Source: Thalassotalea sp. ND16A
GTDB lineage: Bacteria > Pseudomonadota > Gammaproteobacteria > Enterobacterales > Alteromonadaceae
Direction: 5' to 3'
Length of the DNA stretch: 64,000 nucleotides
Assembly (NCBI RefSeq): GCF_000764205.1
Contig: NZ_JQDZ01000104.1
Location: 1-64,000, forward strand
Positions 1 through 9,499 of this stretch are shown here, piece by piece. Numbering within the stretch: position 1 is the stretch's first letter; each line of letters starts with the position of its first letter. The notes under the pieces are model-generated. The model searched no databases. It saw only the letters and a list, made by a program, of their open reading frames with translations, and had not been told where the DNA came from. Position numbers and translations under genes: made by a program.

Positions 1-121
1 ATTCTTTCTTAAAAAAGTTTGAAAATACCTTCATAGCGTTTGAGGTTTAGTTTTTTTGTTTTGTGGTGAAATTAATTTAACTAAATTTCAAACGCTTACA
101 CAAATATTTGTGGGGATACTT

Positions 122-392
122 CAGGTTAAAACCCCGCCAACCAATGTTTTCAAAGCTCGATACGCGTTAGGAGGTCCCACACCTCGCTAATGCTCGTGAT
201 GGGATGACGTTTAACTGTACCCAGAAAATTTATGCCGTCATCCCCGAGGAGCACTAGCGACATCAGGGACCCCATTCGGGTGCAGCGTGCCTGAGTTAGG
301 TACGCGGTTGGCGGGACTTCAATCTCGCGGTATGGCGATAGCCACTTCTTCTTACCTGCGCATTAGCGCGAGGTTAAAACCCCCGCCAACCA
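122..392. repeat. Composite intergenic palindromic repeat
   Basis: The 709 bases before oadG hold no convincing gene. Within them the ten-base word CCCGCCAACC occurs on the plus strand at 133-142 and 382-391, each preceded by GGTTAAAAC or nearly so, and inverted at 306-315. The inverted copy is part of a block at 306-346 that matches, in reverse complement, the 40-bp units of the tandem array at 53131-53290. Between them, 171-209 and 236-271 form an imperfect inverted repeat containing GGTCCC and GGGATGACG, words also seen at 7476-7537 and 24086-24146. This is typical of a dispersed, hairpin-forming intergenic repeat. The rest of 1-709 is AT-rich and presumably carries the oad promoter, which I could not place. 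Confidence 0.7.
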
Positions 393-709
393 GGTTGTTT
401 TGATGATTTATTTAGTAATTTTTGCTCGCAAAGGAAACGTTTTGGCTGAATTTTGCTCATTTGGCTATACTGTTTTCGTTATAATTACAAAATCAACCGC
501 TATCACAGATGAATAGTAAATTGTTTATTTTCTAATTAGATTAGTTTAATATAACCTTTTTAGAGTTATTATTCTAAAGCGGTCGTTTTCAACCAAGATT
601 TTACCGTTTTTGACTATTGACAAAATTTTTTTACAACAGATTGACAAATGATCATTGCTAAAAAAAATTGGAGTGATTATTCTATTTCTTTTACATATAG
701 AGTTAGGTT

Positions 710-967
710 ATGGAAAATTTATCAGATACTTTTATAGAAGCAGCCGGTCTCATGCTCGTAGGCATGGGATTTGTTTTTGCTTTTCTGGGTTTATTAATTA
801 TTGCAATTCAACTTTTGGCAAAGTTTGCAAGCCAATTTCCAGAACCATCTCCAGCTACCAGTAAAGTAAGCACGGGTAAGGCCAGTTCCACTGAGATCCC
901 TGCCGGTGTTGTTGCAGCTATTACCACTGCAGTCGCGCATTACCGCAAGAATAACGCAAAGAATTAG
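710..967 (+). CDS. oadG: Oxaloacetate decarboxylase gamma subunit
   Basis: OadG is the small membrane subunit of the sodium-pumping oxaloacetate decarboxylase. It links the biotin-carrying alpha subunit to the membrane beta subunit and helps assemble the complex. The 85-residue product has one hydrophobic helix at about residues 16-38, followed by a short Pro/Ser/Thr-rich linker and a basic tail (HYRKNNAKN), which is the usual OadG plan and size. The start at 710 is preceded by a TTAGG-like ribosome binding site. It lies 9 bases ahead of oadA in the order oadG-oadA-oadB, the standard operon, and that context is the strongest support because OadG sequences are poorly conserved. A longer overlapping frame at 655 is a shadow. 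Confidence 0.9.
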   Translation: MENLSDTFIEAAGLMLVGMGFVFAFLGLLIIAIQLLAKFASQFPEPSPATSKVSTGKASSTEIPAGVVAAITTAVAHYRKNNAKN

Positions 968-976
968 GAGCGAAAT

Positions 977-2752
977 ATGTCAAGTCCATTAGGTATTACA
1001 GAAGTTGTATTAAGAGACGGCCACCAATCATTACTGGCTACTCGTTTTCGTTTAGAAGATATGTTACCAATTGCCAGCAAACTCGATGACATTGGCTATT
1101 GGTCGATTGAATCTTGGGGTGGTGCTACATTTGACTCTTGCATCCGTTATTTAGGTGAAGATCCATGGGAGCGTATTCGTAAATTAAAAGCGGCAATGCC
1201 AAAAACCAAGCAGCAAATGCTGTTTCGTGGTCAAAATATCTTAGGCTATCGTCATTACGCCGATGACGTGGTAGAAAAATTTGTTGAGCGTGCCCACGTT
1301 AACGGTATTGATGTATTCCGTATTTTTGATGCGATGAACGATCCCCGTAATTTACAAACGGCAATTAAAGCCGCGGTGAAAGTGGGCGCGCATGCTCAGG
1401 GTACCTTGTCTTATACCGAGAGTCCGGTACATAACTTACAAGGTTGGTTAGACATGGCATCGCAGCTTGAAGATATGGGGGCGCATTCATTATGTATTAA
1501 AGACATGTCGGGTTTATTAAATCCATACGATGCCGAAGAATTAATCACTAAACTGAAAGAAACGGTTGAGTTACCATTAGCTTTACATTGCCATGCCACT
1601 ACTGGTTTAAGCATGGCAACCCACATGAAATCTATCGATGCTGGCATTGATGTAATTGATACTTCAATCTCGTCAATGAGTATGACTTACGGACACTCAC
1701 CAACAGAAGCTGTTGTTTCTACGGTGCAAGGTCGCGCACGTGACACCGGTTTAGATATGGTTAAGCTGGCTGAAGTTGCCGCTTATTTTCGTGATGTTCG
1801 GGAAAAATATGGCAAGTTTGAAGGCAGCTTAAAAGGTGTTGATTCCCGTATTTTATTAGCGCAAGTTCCTGGTGGCATGTTAACCAACATGGAAAGCCAG
1901 TTAAAAGAGCAGGGCGCGGCTGATAAATTTGATGAAGTATTGCAAGAAATCCCACGAGTGCGCAAAGATCTTGGTTATATTCCGTTAGTAACACCAACGT
2001 CCCAAATCGTTGGTACGCAATCGGTATTAAACGTATTAACCGGTGAGCGTTATAAATCTATCACAAAAGAAACTGCAGGCGTGTTAAAAGGGGAATACGG
2101 AGCTACCTCAGCCCCGGTAGATGCTGAATTACAAGCGAAAGTGTTAGATGGTAGCGAAGCCATCACTTGTCGACCTGCCGACTTGCTAGAGTCGGAAATG
2201 GATAAACTGGCAAAAGAGCTGACCGAATTGGCGAAAGAGAAAAATATCGAACTGGCTGATGAACAAATTGATGACGTACTCACCTACGCCTTGTTCCCGC
2301 AAATTGGCTTGAAGTTCCTGGAAAATCGTAACAATCCAGACGCGTTTGAACCTAAGCCAAGTAAAGACGACGTTAAAGTAGCTGCGGCAGAAGCTGGCGA
2401 ACCAGAAAGTTATGCAGTACAAGTTGATGGCAAAGTGTATGATGTTATTGTTGCTCCGGGTGGCTCTATTGAACATATCGCGCCATCTGCTGGTGCGCCT
2501 ATTTCAGCTCCTTCTACTCCTGCTGCAGCGTCAGCTGCCAGTGGCGAAACGCTAAATGCCCCGCTTGCCGGTAACATCTTTAAAGTGTTAGTTAAAGAAG
2601 GTGAAAGTGTTAGCGAAGGTGAAGTGGTTATCATCATGGAAGCGATGAAAATGGAAACTGAAATCCGCGCAACTGCCTCAGGTACAGTGGCTATGGTTAA
2701 TGTAAAAGAAGGTGATGCAGTCGCAGTTGGCGACGCATTGCTAACGCTATAA
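977..2752 (+). CDS. oadA: Oxaloacetate decarboxylase alpha subunit, biotin-containing
   Basis: OadA carries the cytoplasmic carboxyltransferase half-reaction: it moves the carboxyl group of oxaloacetate to biotin, giving pyruvate, and the OadB subunit then decarboxylates carboxybiotin while exporting Na+. The 591-residue protein starts with the HMGL-like TIM-barrel signature ([12 protein letters not shown] near residue 12), continues with the conserved carboxylase domain, then an Ala/Pro/Ser-rich hinge at about 505-522 and a biotinyl domain with the canonical EAMKMET motif, the biotinylated lysine being about residue 558. Length and domain order match the family. An AGGAG ribosome binding site sits just upstream (967-971). 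The same domains occur in pyruvate carboxylase B subunits, but the flanking oadG and oadB settle the assignment. Confidence 0.97.
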   Translation: MSSPLGITEVVLRDGHQSLLATRFRLEDMLPIASKLDDIGYWSIESWGGATFDSCIRYLGEDPWERIRKLKAAMPKTKQQMLFRGQNILGYRHYADDVVEKFVERAHVNGIDVFRIFDAMNDPRNLQTAIKAAVKVGAHAQGTLSYTESPVHNLQGWLDMASQLEDMGAHSLCIKDMSGLLNPYDAEELITKLKETVELPLALHCHATTGLSMATHMKSIDAGIDVIDTSISSMSMTYGHSPTEAVVSTVQGRARDTGLDMVKLAEVAAYFRDVREKYGKFEGSLKGVDSRILLAQVPGGMLTNMESQLKEQGAADKFDEVLQEIPRVRKDLGYIPLVTPTSQIVGTQSVLNVLTGERYKSITKETAGVLKGEYGATSAPVDAELQAKVLDGSEAITCRPADLLESEMDKLAKELTELAKEKNIELADEQIDDVLTYALFPQIGLKFLENRNNPDAFEPKPSKDDVKVAAAEAGEPESYAVQVDGKVYDVIVAPGGSIEHIAPSAGAPISAPSTPAAASAASGETLNAPLAGNIFKVLVKEGESVSEGEVVIIMEAMKMETEIRATASGTVAMVNVKEGDAVAVGDALLTL

Positions 2753-2764
2753 AGGGTTAATTCG

Positions 2765-3895
2765 ATGGAATCTTTATATACCCTGTGGTTATCTACTGGT
2801 CTGGCAAACTTTGAGTTTGGGCAAGTGATCATGATGTTGGTGGGGCTGGGGTTATTGTATTTAGCAATTGCCAAAGGCTTTGAACCCTTATTGTTATTGC
2901 CTATTGGTTTTGGTGCTATTTTGACCAACATTCCGGTAGCCGGTTTTTCTGAAGTTGGCGGAATATTGCATTACATCTACTATGCCGGGATTGATACCGG
3001 GATATTCCCGTTATTAATCTTTATGGGCGTAGGCGCGATGACAGATTTTGGTGCCTTAATTGCTAACCCAAGAATGTTGTTTTTGGGTGCCGCAGCACAA
3101 TTTGGTATTTTTGCTACCTTATTTGGTGCGATTGCCTTAAACGCTATTCCTGGTTTCGACTTCAGCTTAAAAGACGCATCCGCAATCGCCATTATTGGTG
3201 GTGCCGATGGTCCAACCGCTATTTTCCTTGCCTCTAAATTAGCACCTGAATTACTCGGTGCCATTGCTGTAGCCGCTTATTCATACATGGCATTGGTACC
3301 AATTATCCAGCCACCAATTATGAAAGCGCTAACCAATGAAGAAGAGCGTAAAATAGAAATGAAGCAATTGCGTCATGTGACCAAGCTTGAAAAAATTATC
3401 TTCCCGCTGGCGGTGTTATTAGCAACAATATTTTTCTTGCCTGCAGCGACACCTTTGGTAGGTATGTTCTGTCTGGGTAACTTAATGCGTGAATGTGGTG
3501 TGGTTGACCGTTTAAGCTCTACCGCGCAAAATGAATTGATTAATATTGTGACTATTTTCTTAGGTTTAGGTGTTGGTTCAAAACTGAGTGCCGAAGCATT
3601 CTTAAATGTTGAAACCTTAGGTATTCTGGCATTAGGTGCTGTCGCATTCTCAATTGGCACCGCGGCCGGCGTGTTAATGGCGAAATTACTCGGTAAGTTA
3701 TCAGCAGAGCCAATAAACCCACTGGTCGGGGCGGCAGGAGTTTCAGCAGTGCCTATGGCGGCTCGTGTGGTAAATAAAGTGGGTTTAGAGTCTAACCCTC
3801 ATAACTTCTTATTAATGCATGCTATGGGTCCAAATGTCGCTGGTGTACTTGGCTCAGCAGTAGCTGCCGGTGTACTGCTTGCGCTAGTAGGTTAA
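2765..3895 (+). CDS. oadB: Oxaloacetate decarboxylase beta subunit, Na+ pump
   Basis: OadB is the integral membrane subunit that decarboxylates carboxybiotin and couples this to Na+ export. The 376-residue product is strongly hydrophobic throughout, with many membrane segments, and contains the conserved loop [10 protein letters not shown] whose aspartate (about residue 148) corresponds to the functionally essential acidic residue of the family. It follows oadA by 12 bases and closes the operon, ending just before a strong hairpin terminator. The length agrees with the shorter OadB/GcdB forms. The sodium gradient made here would be used together with that of the Nqr complex encoded further on. 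Confidence 0.96.
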   Translation: MESLYTLWLSTGLANFEFGQVIMMLVGLGLLYLAIAKGFEPLLLLPIGFGAILTNIPVAGFSEVGGILHYIYYAGIDTGIFPLLIFMGVGAMTDFGALIANPRMLFLGAAAQFGIFATLFGAIALNAIPGFDFSLKDASAIAIIGGADGPTAIFLASKLAPELLGAIAVAAYSYMALVPIIQPPIMKALTNEEERKIEMKQLRHVTKLEKIIFPLAVLLATIFFLPAATPLVGMFCLGNLMRECGVVDRLSSTAQNELINIVTIFLGLGVGSKLSAEAFLNVETLGILALGAVAFSIGTAAGVLMAKLLGKLSAEPINPLVGAAGVSAVPMAARVVNKVGLESNPHNFLLMHAMGPNVAGVLGSAVAAGVLLALVG

Positions 3896-3936
3896 CCCTT
3901 AAAGAAAAACTTTAAATCAGAGTTGCTATCAACATC

Positions 3937-3977
3937 AAGCCGAAGTAAATTATTGAAATAATTTACTTCGGCTTTTT
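3937..3977 (+). terminator. Rho-independent terminator after oadB
   Basis: A 14-base perfect stem (3937-3950 with 3961-3974) beginning AAGCCGAAGT and followed by a run of T. It lies 41 bases after the oadB stop and is well placed to end the oadGAB transcript. Confidence 0.9.
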
Positions 3978-4045
3978 TATTCAGGGATGAATTTATCCAC
4001 GACAGGCAGGAGCCTTCTGAGTGGGTTTATGGATAAGAAAATTTT

Positions 4046-4978
4046 ATGATGACTGTTAAACACGTAAACCAAGGCTTTAAATTAACCATTTTCGGATGTG
4101 CACTGTTGACGTTATTTGCCTGTAATAAGGACGAACGAGTTAGCAATACTGATGGAGATGATAAAGGCTCTGCAACGGCTGCAGTGATCCAGGAAAAAAA
4201 TGAGCCTTGGCTGGAAGTTCCGCAAAACCACTTACTTTATTTAGAATTAAGCACTGGCACTGTAACCATCTTGCTCGCTGATTTCTTTGCCCCGGAGCAC
4301 AGCAAGTACATACAAGAGCTGGTCAACGAAGGCTTTTATGATGGTTTGCCATTATATCGGGTGATAGAAAATTTTGTGGTACAAGGTGGCGATGCCACGG
4401 AGCAAAAAGCAAGTAAGGTTAAACGTCGCATGCAAGCGGAGTTTGACAGGCCAATAAAGCCTGATACAGCATTTAGCTTAGTGCAACAGGGGGATTTATT
4501 GGCAGAGCAAACGGGGTTCATTAACGGCTTTGCCGTGGGTCGTTCGATTAGTGAAGAAAAAGAATGGTTAATCCATTGCCCCGGAGCAATTAATTTAGCT
4601 CGAGCGGTAGATCCTAATTCAGGAACTACCGACTTTGCTATCATGTTTGGCACGCCGCCGCGACACCTGGACCGAAACATGAGTGTATTTGGCCGTATTG
4701 TTGCCGGCTGGGAACATTTTTATCAGGTAAAACGTGGGCCTAAAGAAAACGGTGGGGTGTTTAGCGATGACAGCAAGGCAACCCATATTATCAAAGCCTA
4801 TTTAGGCTCTAGCCTGGCAATCAATAAACAACAAACTGTTCATATTGAAAATACCGCAACGACTGCTTTTGCCCAACGAATTATAAAACGTCGCGCCTTA
4901 GAAAATGAGTTTTATCAATACAAAGGCAATGGCAATATGGATGTCTGCTATTTTCCAATTAAACTTAAATTTGAATAG
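4046..4978 (+). CDS. Cyclophilin-type peptidylprolyl isomerase, lipoprotein
   Basis: Predicted peptidyl-prolyl cis-trans isomerase of the cyclophilin family, acting in the cell envelope. The 310-residue product has a lipoprotein signal peptide ending in LFAC (Cys about residue 26), then the cyclophilin core with YRVIENFVVQGGD near residue 108 and FAIMFGTPPRHLDRNMSVFGRI further on. The core carries an insert between these blocks and a C-terminal extension of about 50 residues, so it is longer than simple PpiA proteins. Two ATG codons lie side by side at 4046 and 4049 with only a weak ribosome binding site. A second, shorter secreted cyclophilin lies at 9500-10129. The fold assignment is firm; catalytic competence of the insert-bearing form is inferred. 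Confidence 0.85.
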   Translation: MMTVKHVNQGFKLTIFGCALLTLFACNKDERVSNTDGDDKGSATAAVIQEKNEPWLEVPQNHLLYLELSTGTVTILLADFFAPEHSKYIQELVNEGFYDGLPLYRVIENFVVQGGDATEQKASKVKRRMQAEFDRPIKPDTAFSLVQQGDLLAEQTGFINGFAVGRSISEEKEWLIHCPGAINLARAVDPNSGTTDFAIMFGTPPRHLDRNMSVFGRIVAGWEHFYQVKRGPKENGGVFSDDSKATHIIKAYLGSSLAINKQQTVHIENTATTAFAQRIIKRRALENEFYQYKGNGNMDVCYFPIKLKFE

Positions 4979-5036
4979 TGAGAGCCAGCATCGGCTATTG
5001 ATGCCTGGTCAAACAATCTGACGAGGGGAATAATAT

Positions 5037-5390
5037 ATGGAAGCGGATGAAAAAATTAATTATTTAGAGCTGCCGGCAAAAGACTTAGCAGCGATCAAAC
5101 GCTTTTACCAAGATGCCTTCGATTGGCAATTTGTTGATTACGGCGACGAATATTGCGCGTTTAATGATGGCGCCATCAATGGCGGTTTTTATCAAGCCGA
5201 TATCCGCAGCTCCTACCAAAGCGGTGGCGCGTTAATTGTTTTGTACAGCAAACAGTTAGAACAAACGGCAGCAAAAGTGTTAAATCATGGTGGCACAATA
5301 GTAAAAGCCATTTTTACTTTTCCCGGTGGCCGGCGTTTTCATTTTAGCGACCCCAATGGTAACGAATTGGCAGTGTGGTCAGACAAATAA
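5037..5390 (+). CDS. VOC (glyoxalase/bleomycin-resistance fold) family protein
   Basis: A 117-residue single-domain protein of the vicinal oxygen chelate superfamily. It opens with INYLELPAKDLAAIKRFYQDAFDWQF, the usual first beta-alpha unit described here by its key residues, and ends with FHFSDPNGNELAVWS, the typical last strand carrying a metal-ligand glutamate. Members of this group include glyoxalase-like enzymes and resistance proteins; sequence alone does not give the substrate. A GAGGGGA ribosome binding site precedes the ATG. It is followed at once by a near-perfect hairpin at 5394-5435 and faces the convergent rhlE gene. Confidence 0.8.
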   Translation: MEADEKINYLELPAKDLAAIKRFYQDAFDWQFVDYGDEYCAFNDGAINGGFYQADIRSSYQSGGALIVLYSKQLEQTAAKVLNHGGTIVKAIFTFPGGRRFHFSDPNGNELAVWSDK

Positions 5391-5393
5391 ATT

Positions 5394-5435
5394 AGGGTCA
5401 GAGTCAGGTTTTCTCATTAACCTGACTCTGACCCT
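5394..5435. terminator. Bidirectional hairpin between VOC gene and rhlE
   Basis: A perfect 17-base inverted repeat (5394-5410 and 5419-5435) with an 8-base loop; the arm begins AGGGTCAGAGTCAGG. It sits between the stop codons of two convergent genes (5390 and 5448), so it probably ends both transcripts, although its T-tracts are poor. The AGGGTCAGAGTCAGG word may also be a dispersed repeat; only one copy is seen in this window. Confidence 0.65.
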
Positions 5436-5447
5436 CATTATTTTCAA

Positions 5448-6860
5448 TTAGCTCGTTCGGCGATTGCCACCCGATGATGAACCCGAAGAGTTAGCACCGG
5501 AAGATTTATTGCCAGAAGGTCGACGGCGAGAGTTAGGTTTACCACTGGTGTTTTTCGCCCAAGGGTTATCTTTTGGCTGTCCGCTACCGGTATGTCTTTT
5601 GTTTTTTCCACTGGGTTTATGGCCGCGGGCATTCTCACCGCTACGCTGTCCGTCTTGATGTTCAACTTTCGCTTTCTTCGGTTTTTTCGCTTTCATTGGT
5701 CTAACATCGTGCGACTTTGGCACCGCATTGGCGGCTTCAAAACCATCTACCTCGGCACGGTCCAGTATTTTACCGGTGAGTCTTTCAATGGCCACGAGTA
5801 GCTTGTATTCATCACCACAAACCAGAGATATGGCGTGGCCGGTACTGCCAGCACGACCTGTTCTGCCAATTCGATGCACATAATCTTCAGCAACATGGGG
5901 CAATTCAAAATTAACCACTTGCGGTAGTTGGTCAATATCAATACCGCGAGCGGCAATATCGGTGGCTACTAATACTCGAATAGAGCCTTCTTTAAACTGT
6001 GCTAATGCTTTTGTTCTGGCACCCTGACTCTTATTACCATGAATGGCCAACGCGCTAATGCCATCTTTCTCAAAATGCTTGGTTAAGCGGTTCGCGCCAT
6101 GTTTGGTTTTGGTAAATACCAACACTTGCTGCCAGTTATTGTGGCCAATCAAGTAGGACAGTAGTCGCGGTTTCTTATTTTTATCTGTGGTATACACTAA
6201 TTGCTCAACCGTGGCTGCGGTAGCATTTCTTGGTGTTACCGATATTTCTACTGGATTGTTCACCAGGCCTTTTGCCAAGGCGCGTATCTCGTCAGAGAAC
6301 GTCGCTGAGAATAATAAGTTTTGTCGTTGCTTGGGCAGTAAACCAATGATTTTTTTGATATCACGAATAAAGCCCATATCTAACATACGGTCGGCTTCAT
6401 CCAGCACCAGAATTTCAACTTGCGAAAATTTAATGGCATTTTGCTGATATAAATCCATCAGTCGCCCTGGGGTCGCCACTAAGATATCAACGCCTTTTCT
6501 TAATGCCTGCATCTGTGGGTTTATTTTAACGCCACCGAAGACTATGTAGGAACTTAAACCCAGGTTTTTACCGTAGAGGGCAACACTTTCACCAACTTGC
6601 GCCGCCAGTTCTCTGGTAGGGGTGAGCACTAACGTGCGAATATGATTCGATTTGACTTTATCGCCTTTGGCTAATTTTTCTAAAATCGGTAGAGTGAAGC
6701 CAGCCGTTTTACCAGTTCCGGTTTGGGCTGCTGCCATTACATCCTTGCCTTCCAGTACTGCCGGTATGGCCTGTGCCTGAATAGGTGAAGGGGTTTCGTA
6801 CCCTTGTTCTTTTACCGCAGATAAAATTTGGGCCGATAGCCCTAGGGAGTCAAAGCTCAT
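5448..6860 (-). CDS. rhlE: DEAD-box ATP-dependent RNA helicase RhlE
   Basis: An RNA-dependent ATPase that remodels RNA and ribosome-assembly or decay intermediates in the cytoplasm. The 470-residue product begins [13 protein letters not shown] and has the full motif series: Q motif, AQTGTGKT (I), PTRELA (Ia), [12 protein letters not shown] (II), SAT (III), [11 protein letters not shown] (V) and [10 protein letters not shown] (VI). After about residue 380 it continues as a basic, then Gly/Ser/Asn/Arg-rich low-complexity tail, as usual for RhlE in this order. The N-terminus matches RhlE better than SrmB, DbpA or CsdA. It is transcribed alone, convergent with the VOC gene. Confidence 0.93.
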   Translation of the reverse strand: MSFDSLGLSAQILSAVKEQGYETPSPIQAQAIPAVLEGKDVMAAAQTGTGKTAGFTLPILEKLAKGDKVKSNHIRTLVLTPTRELAAQVGESVALYGKNLGLSSYIVFGGVKINPQMQALRKGVDILVATPGRLMDLYQQNAIKFSQVEILVLDEADRMLDMGFIRDIKKIIGLLPKQRQNLLFSATFSDEIRALAKGLVNNPVEISVTPRNATAATVEQLVYTTDKNKKPRLLSYLIGHNNWQQVLVFTKTKHGANRLTKHFEKDGISALAIHGNKSQGARTKALAQFKEGSIRVLVATDIAARGIDIDQLPQVVNFELPHVAEDYVHRIGRTGRAGSTGHAISLVCGDEYKLLVAIERLTGKILDRAEVDGFEAANAVPKSHDVRPMKAKKPKKAKVEHQDGQRSGENARGHKPSGKNKRHTGSGQPKDNPWAKNTSGKPNSRRRPSGNKSSGANSSGSSSGGNRRTS

Positions 6861-6965
6861 AGAAAAGTCTCATTGATTAAGTCATTACGCCATTAGCGTC
6901 GCTGTTGCGCCGGCGCAGCTTACAGTATAGCTGTGATTGATGCAAACTGGGCTTGGCTTAGCAAG

Positions 6966-7139
6966 TTATTGAGTAATGTGGATCATCAGCGTAAAGAAGC
7001 CGGCAATAATCAGGTTAAACGCTAAAATATAGGCAAAGCCTTTTAGGCCTTGTTTGGCCGAGTAGCCATGTTTTGTAAGGTACCACCACCAGACTAAACA
7101 CATAATTACCGGCAGTAAGAAAAACAATCTCATAAGCAT
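6966..7139 (-). CDS. Small two-helix membrane protein, hypothetical
   Basis: A 57-residue reading frame starting MLMRLFFLLPVIMCLVWWWY and ending FTLMIHITQ. It has two hydrophobic segments, about residues 3-20 and 36-54, separated by a basic loop (KHGYSAKQGLKG), so an inner membrane protein with both ends on the same side is likely. A TTAAGG ribosome binding site lies upstream; an alternative ATG is two codons in. It falls between rhlE and a decayed IS end, in a stretch otherwise empty of genes. The composition and clean start-stop support a real gene, and I have a faint recollection of similar small proteins in related genomes, but the function is unknown. Confidence 0.6.
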   Translation of the reverse strand: MLMRLFFLLPVIMCLVWWWYLTKHGYSAKQGLKGFAYILAFNLIIAGFFTLMIHITQ

Positions 7140-7348
7140 ATTTGAACAGCCTTAATTTTTATTATTAAACGTATGATAGTTCTTTTAGTGATCGATAGCC
7201 ATTTATCAACATAAACTAACTTTGCTTAGTCCTTAGTCCTAGTTTGGCCAAGGGCTTCTGGCAACTAGCTACTGGCAGTCTGCATTAATTTTTAGCAGAG
7301 TATAAATTGTATGAGATTAAGCATACTGGTTGCTCATTGCTTTTGGAG

Positions 7349-7447
7349 TGACCCCATAAACGTGGACACTTAACTTACTTCTCTGTAACGCATTAATGGT
7401 ACTTCACCATGAGTTCCATGAACACGTCACTGATTATAGAAATAATT
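7349..7447 (-). pseudogene. Remnant of the 3' end of an IS3-family element
   Basis: On the minus strand 7447-7370 reads as NYFYNQ, a stop codon, then RVHGTHGEVPLMRYREVS and a stop. This has the look of the C-terminus of an IS3-family transposase OrfB (short aromatic NYFYN block followed by a conserved R-H-x-x-x-G-x-x-P pattern). Just beyond it, 7349-7369 reads TGACCCCATAAACGTGGACAC, resembling the ends of IS3-type elements. The in-frame stop and the missing upstream part show it is dead. It runs directly into a dispersed palindromic repeat from 7447. Element subtype and boundaries are inferred. Confidence 0.7.
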
Positions 7448-7537
7448 GATTATCATATGCTTAGAAAAATTACTCCGTCATCCCGTTATGCTTTTGAACG
7501 GGACCTCCTAAACTCAAAACGTGCATAGGAACAATGG
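7447..7537. repeat. Dispersed palindromic repeat (copy shared with 24086-24208)
   Basis: Two blocks here recur near 24.1 kb. Block B (7447-7484, starting TGATTATCATATGC) recurs in the same orientation at 24170-24208. Block A (7476-7537, containing GGGACCTCC and TGAACGGG) recurs inverted at 24086-24146. They share the word CGTCATCCCG. Fragments with the same words occur at 171-271. This looks like a REP or BOX-like intergenic element family. Confidence 0.75.
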
Positions 7538-7554
7538 CTCTTCCGTAAACGTTC

Positions 7555-8820
7555 CTAGCTTTTCGTTTCTTGCTTCTCATTCCACGGCGCCACCTTAAAC
7601 AACATCAACATTCCTGGAACGGCCAGTACCGTGCACAATAAGAAAAAGGAAGTCCAACCCATCTGTTCAACAATAAAACCAGTAGAAGCGTTGGCAAAGG
7701 TGCGGGGCAGCGCCGTTAAGGCAGTAAATAAAGCAAATTGTGTGGCTGCAAATGTTGGATTGGTCGTTCTGGCAATGAAAGCAGTGAAAGCGGCGGTGCC
7801 CAAGCCAACGCCTAAATATTCAAAGCCCATGGCAAATGCCAAAGCGTAGGTGTTATGGCCAATTTCAGCGAGCGCGGCAAAACCCAAAATAGAGATAATT
7901 TGCACAAAGCCAAACAACCACAAGGCTCGGTTGATACTGAGCTTAATCATCACAATGCCACCCACCGCTAAGCCGATGGTCATGGCTATTATCGACGCCG
8001 TTTTGGCAACCACACCAATTTCGGTGTTACTGAACCCTAAGTCAATGAAGAAGGGGGTTTGTAATGCCGTCGCCATGTTATCGCCGAGTTTGTACAAAAA
8101 TAAAAAACACAGAATCAGCAACGCCGATGTTATGCCTTCACGATTGATGAAATCTTTAAAGGGTAACACCACGGCTTCTTGCAGAGTATGTGGGGCATTA
8201 GGCTCGCGTCGAGCTTCGCTTATGCAAAGGGTCATGATTATGCCGACCAGCATAAATGTCGCCACCACGAAGAACACCAATTGCCAGGGAATATGATCCG
8301 CCAAAATAAAACCCAAAGAGCCGGGTACCAGTCCGGACAAACGATACGCCTGTACATGAATTGAATTACCCAGGCCTAACTCATGATCTGGCAACAGTTC
8401 ACGTCGGTATGCGTCAAGAATGATGTCCTGGCTGGCACTAAAAAAGGCGACAGCTGCGGCTAAATAGGCGACAGTCCAAATCGACATTGTTGGGTTGATA
8501 TAGCCAAATGCGGCAATAGAGACGAGCAGACAGACTTGTGTTACCAACATCCAGCCACGTCGTCGCCCAAGAAATGGAAATGAATAACGGTCCATCGCCG
8601 GTGACCAGATAAATTTCCACACATAAGGAATACCAATTAACGAAAATAAGCCAATTTCCGCTAAACTCACGCCTTCACTACGCAACCAGCCAGGAACCAA
8701 TTGGTATAAAAAAAACAACGGTAAGCCAGAGCTAAACCCGGTGAAAATACAGATCAACATGCGCTTGTTAAAAATGGCATCTTTAATTGCGGGAGAGGAA
8801 GCCGGAGTAGCTGGAGACAT
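7555..8820 (-). CDS. ampG: AmpG-type muropeptide MFS transporter
   Basis: Inner-membrane permease predicted to import GlcNAc-anhydromuropeptides for cell-wall recycling. The 421-residue major-facilitator protein has about 12 membrane segments and the AmpG-style N-terminus RMLICIFTGFSSGLPLF, then LRSEGVSLAEIGLFSLIGIPY, WSPAMDRY and LGRRRGWML. These blocks match AmpG more closely than other MFS branches. AmpG also conditions beta-lactamase induction in species with an AmpR-AmpC system, but none is present here. It is a single transcription unit. The SLC33/acetyl-CoA-transporter-like subgroup is the only alternative I would consider. Confidence 0.85.
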   Translation of the reverse strand: MSPATPASSPAIKDAIFNKRMLICIFTGFSSGLPLFFLYQLVPGWLRSEGVSLAEIGLFSLIGIPYVWKFIWSPAMDRYSFPFLGRRRGWMLVTQVCLLVSIAAFGYINPTMSIWTVAYLAAAVAFFSASQDIILDAYRRELLPDHELGLGNSIHVQAYRLSGLVPGSLGFILADHIPWQLVFFVVATFMLVGIIMTLCISEARREPNAPHTLQEAVVLPFKDFINREGITSALLILCFLFLYKLGDNMATALQTPFFIDLGFSNTEIGVVAKTASIIAMTIGLAVGGIVMIKLSINRALWLFGFVQIISILGFAALAEIGHNTYALAFAMGFEYLGVGLGTAAFTAFIARTTNPTFAATQFALFTALTALPRTFANASTGFIVEQMGWTSFFLLCTVLAVPGMLMLFKVAPWNEKQETKS

Positions 8821-8936
8821 TGAAAAACCTAGTTTATTTTTATTTTCATACCAATCAAGTATCGGGCTTGGTATAAGTGAGTGCTTAGGCTAACAAATGC
8901 TTGTTCAGAAAAGAAGAGTAATACCAATTTGATTAA

Positions 8937-9272
8937 TTAAAAATTTTCAACCGGCCGCCAGCCGACACAATGAATAGGATAGTTACCATTTCCTTTTAGG
9001 TAATCCAGACAGGTTTCAATTTCTGCCCTTAATCTTATGTCGTCTTTTAGGTTGGCAATAGAGCCAAGCTTAATTTCATGAATTAAATGCCAGAATACTC
9101 GTTCTCTGGTACTGCTGGGCATGTCATCGGTGACATTAAATTGCGCCCACTCTTCAAAGCAATCCCAAATAAAGCTTTCAACTTCCGTGTGGTGAATGGC
9201 ACTTTTCAGTAAGGCATCAAGAAAATAAATTAATTGTGATATTTTGTCACTGATGAAATTATCGATATGCAC
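8937..9272 (-). CDS. Hypothetical 111-residue protein
   Basis: I do not recognise this protein. It is acidic, predicted mostly helical, and has no signal peptide or membrane segment. Visible features are an N-terminal amphipathic helix (IDNFISDKISQLIYFLDALL), a central block FWHLIHEIKLGS and a C-terminal CVGWRPVENF. Codon use resembles its neighbours. It lies alone between ampG and the secreted cyclophilin, both on the same strand, with gaps of over 100 bases on each side. Possibly a small conserved protein of marine gammaproteobacteria, but that is a guess. Confidence 0.55.
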   Translation of the reverse strand: MHIDNFISDKISQLIYFLDALLKSAIHHTEVESFIWDCFEEWAQFNVTDDMPSSTRERVFWHLIHEIKLGSIANLKDDIRLRAEIETCLDYLKGNGNYPIHCVGWRPVENF

Positions 9273-9499
9273 ACAACCCTCACAAAAGTAAAAACTAATA
9301 CCGACCTGTACGAGTTTATCGTTAACTCTGTGCTGATGTGGTTGGTATAAAATCCATTTTCGTAAAGTAGCAAATTCCAGTTACTATTCAATGTAAGCGT
9401 AGGTTAAGGGAGTTTGTTTTGCGAATTATTAACGATAAAGATGGATTGAAAATTATTATTTGTCGGACTGTACATGTAACTCATTGATTTGTAAAGTGG

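Noticed and set aside
655-864. 69-codon frame ahead of and over oadG
   Set aside because: It overlaps oadG in another frame; the membrane-like start arises from AT-rich DNA.
2410-2931. Long minus-strand frame over the oadA-oadB junction
   Set aside because: It is antisense to two strongly supported genes and has no family features.
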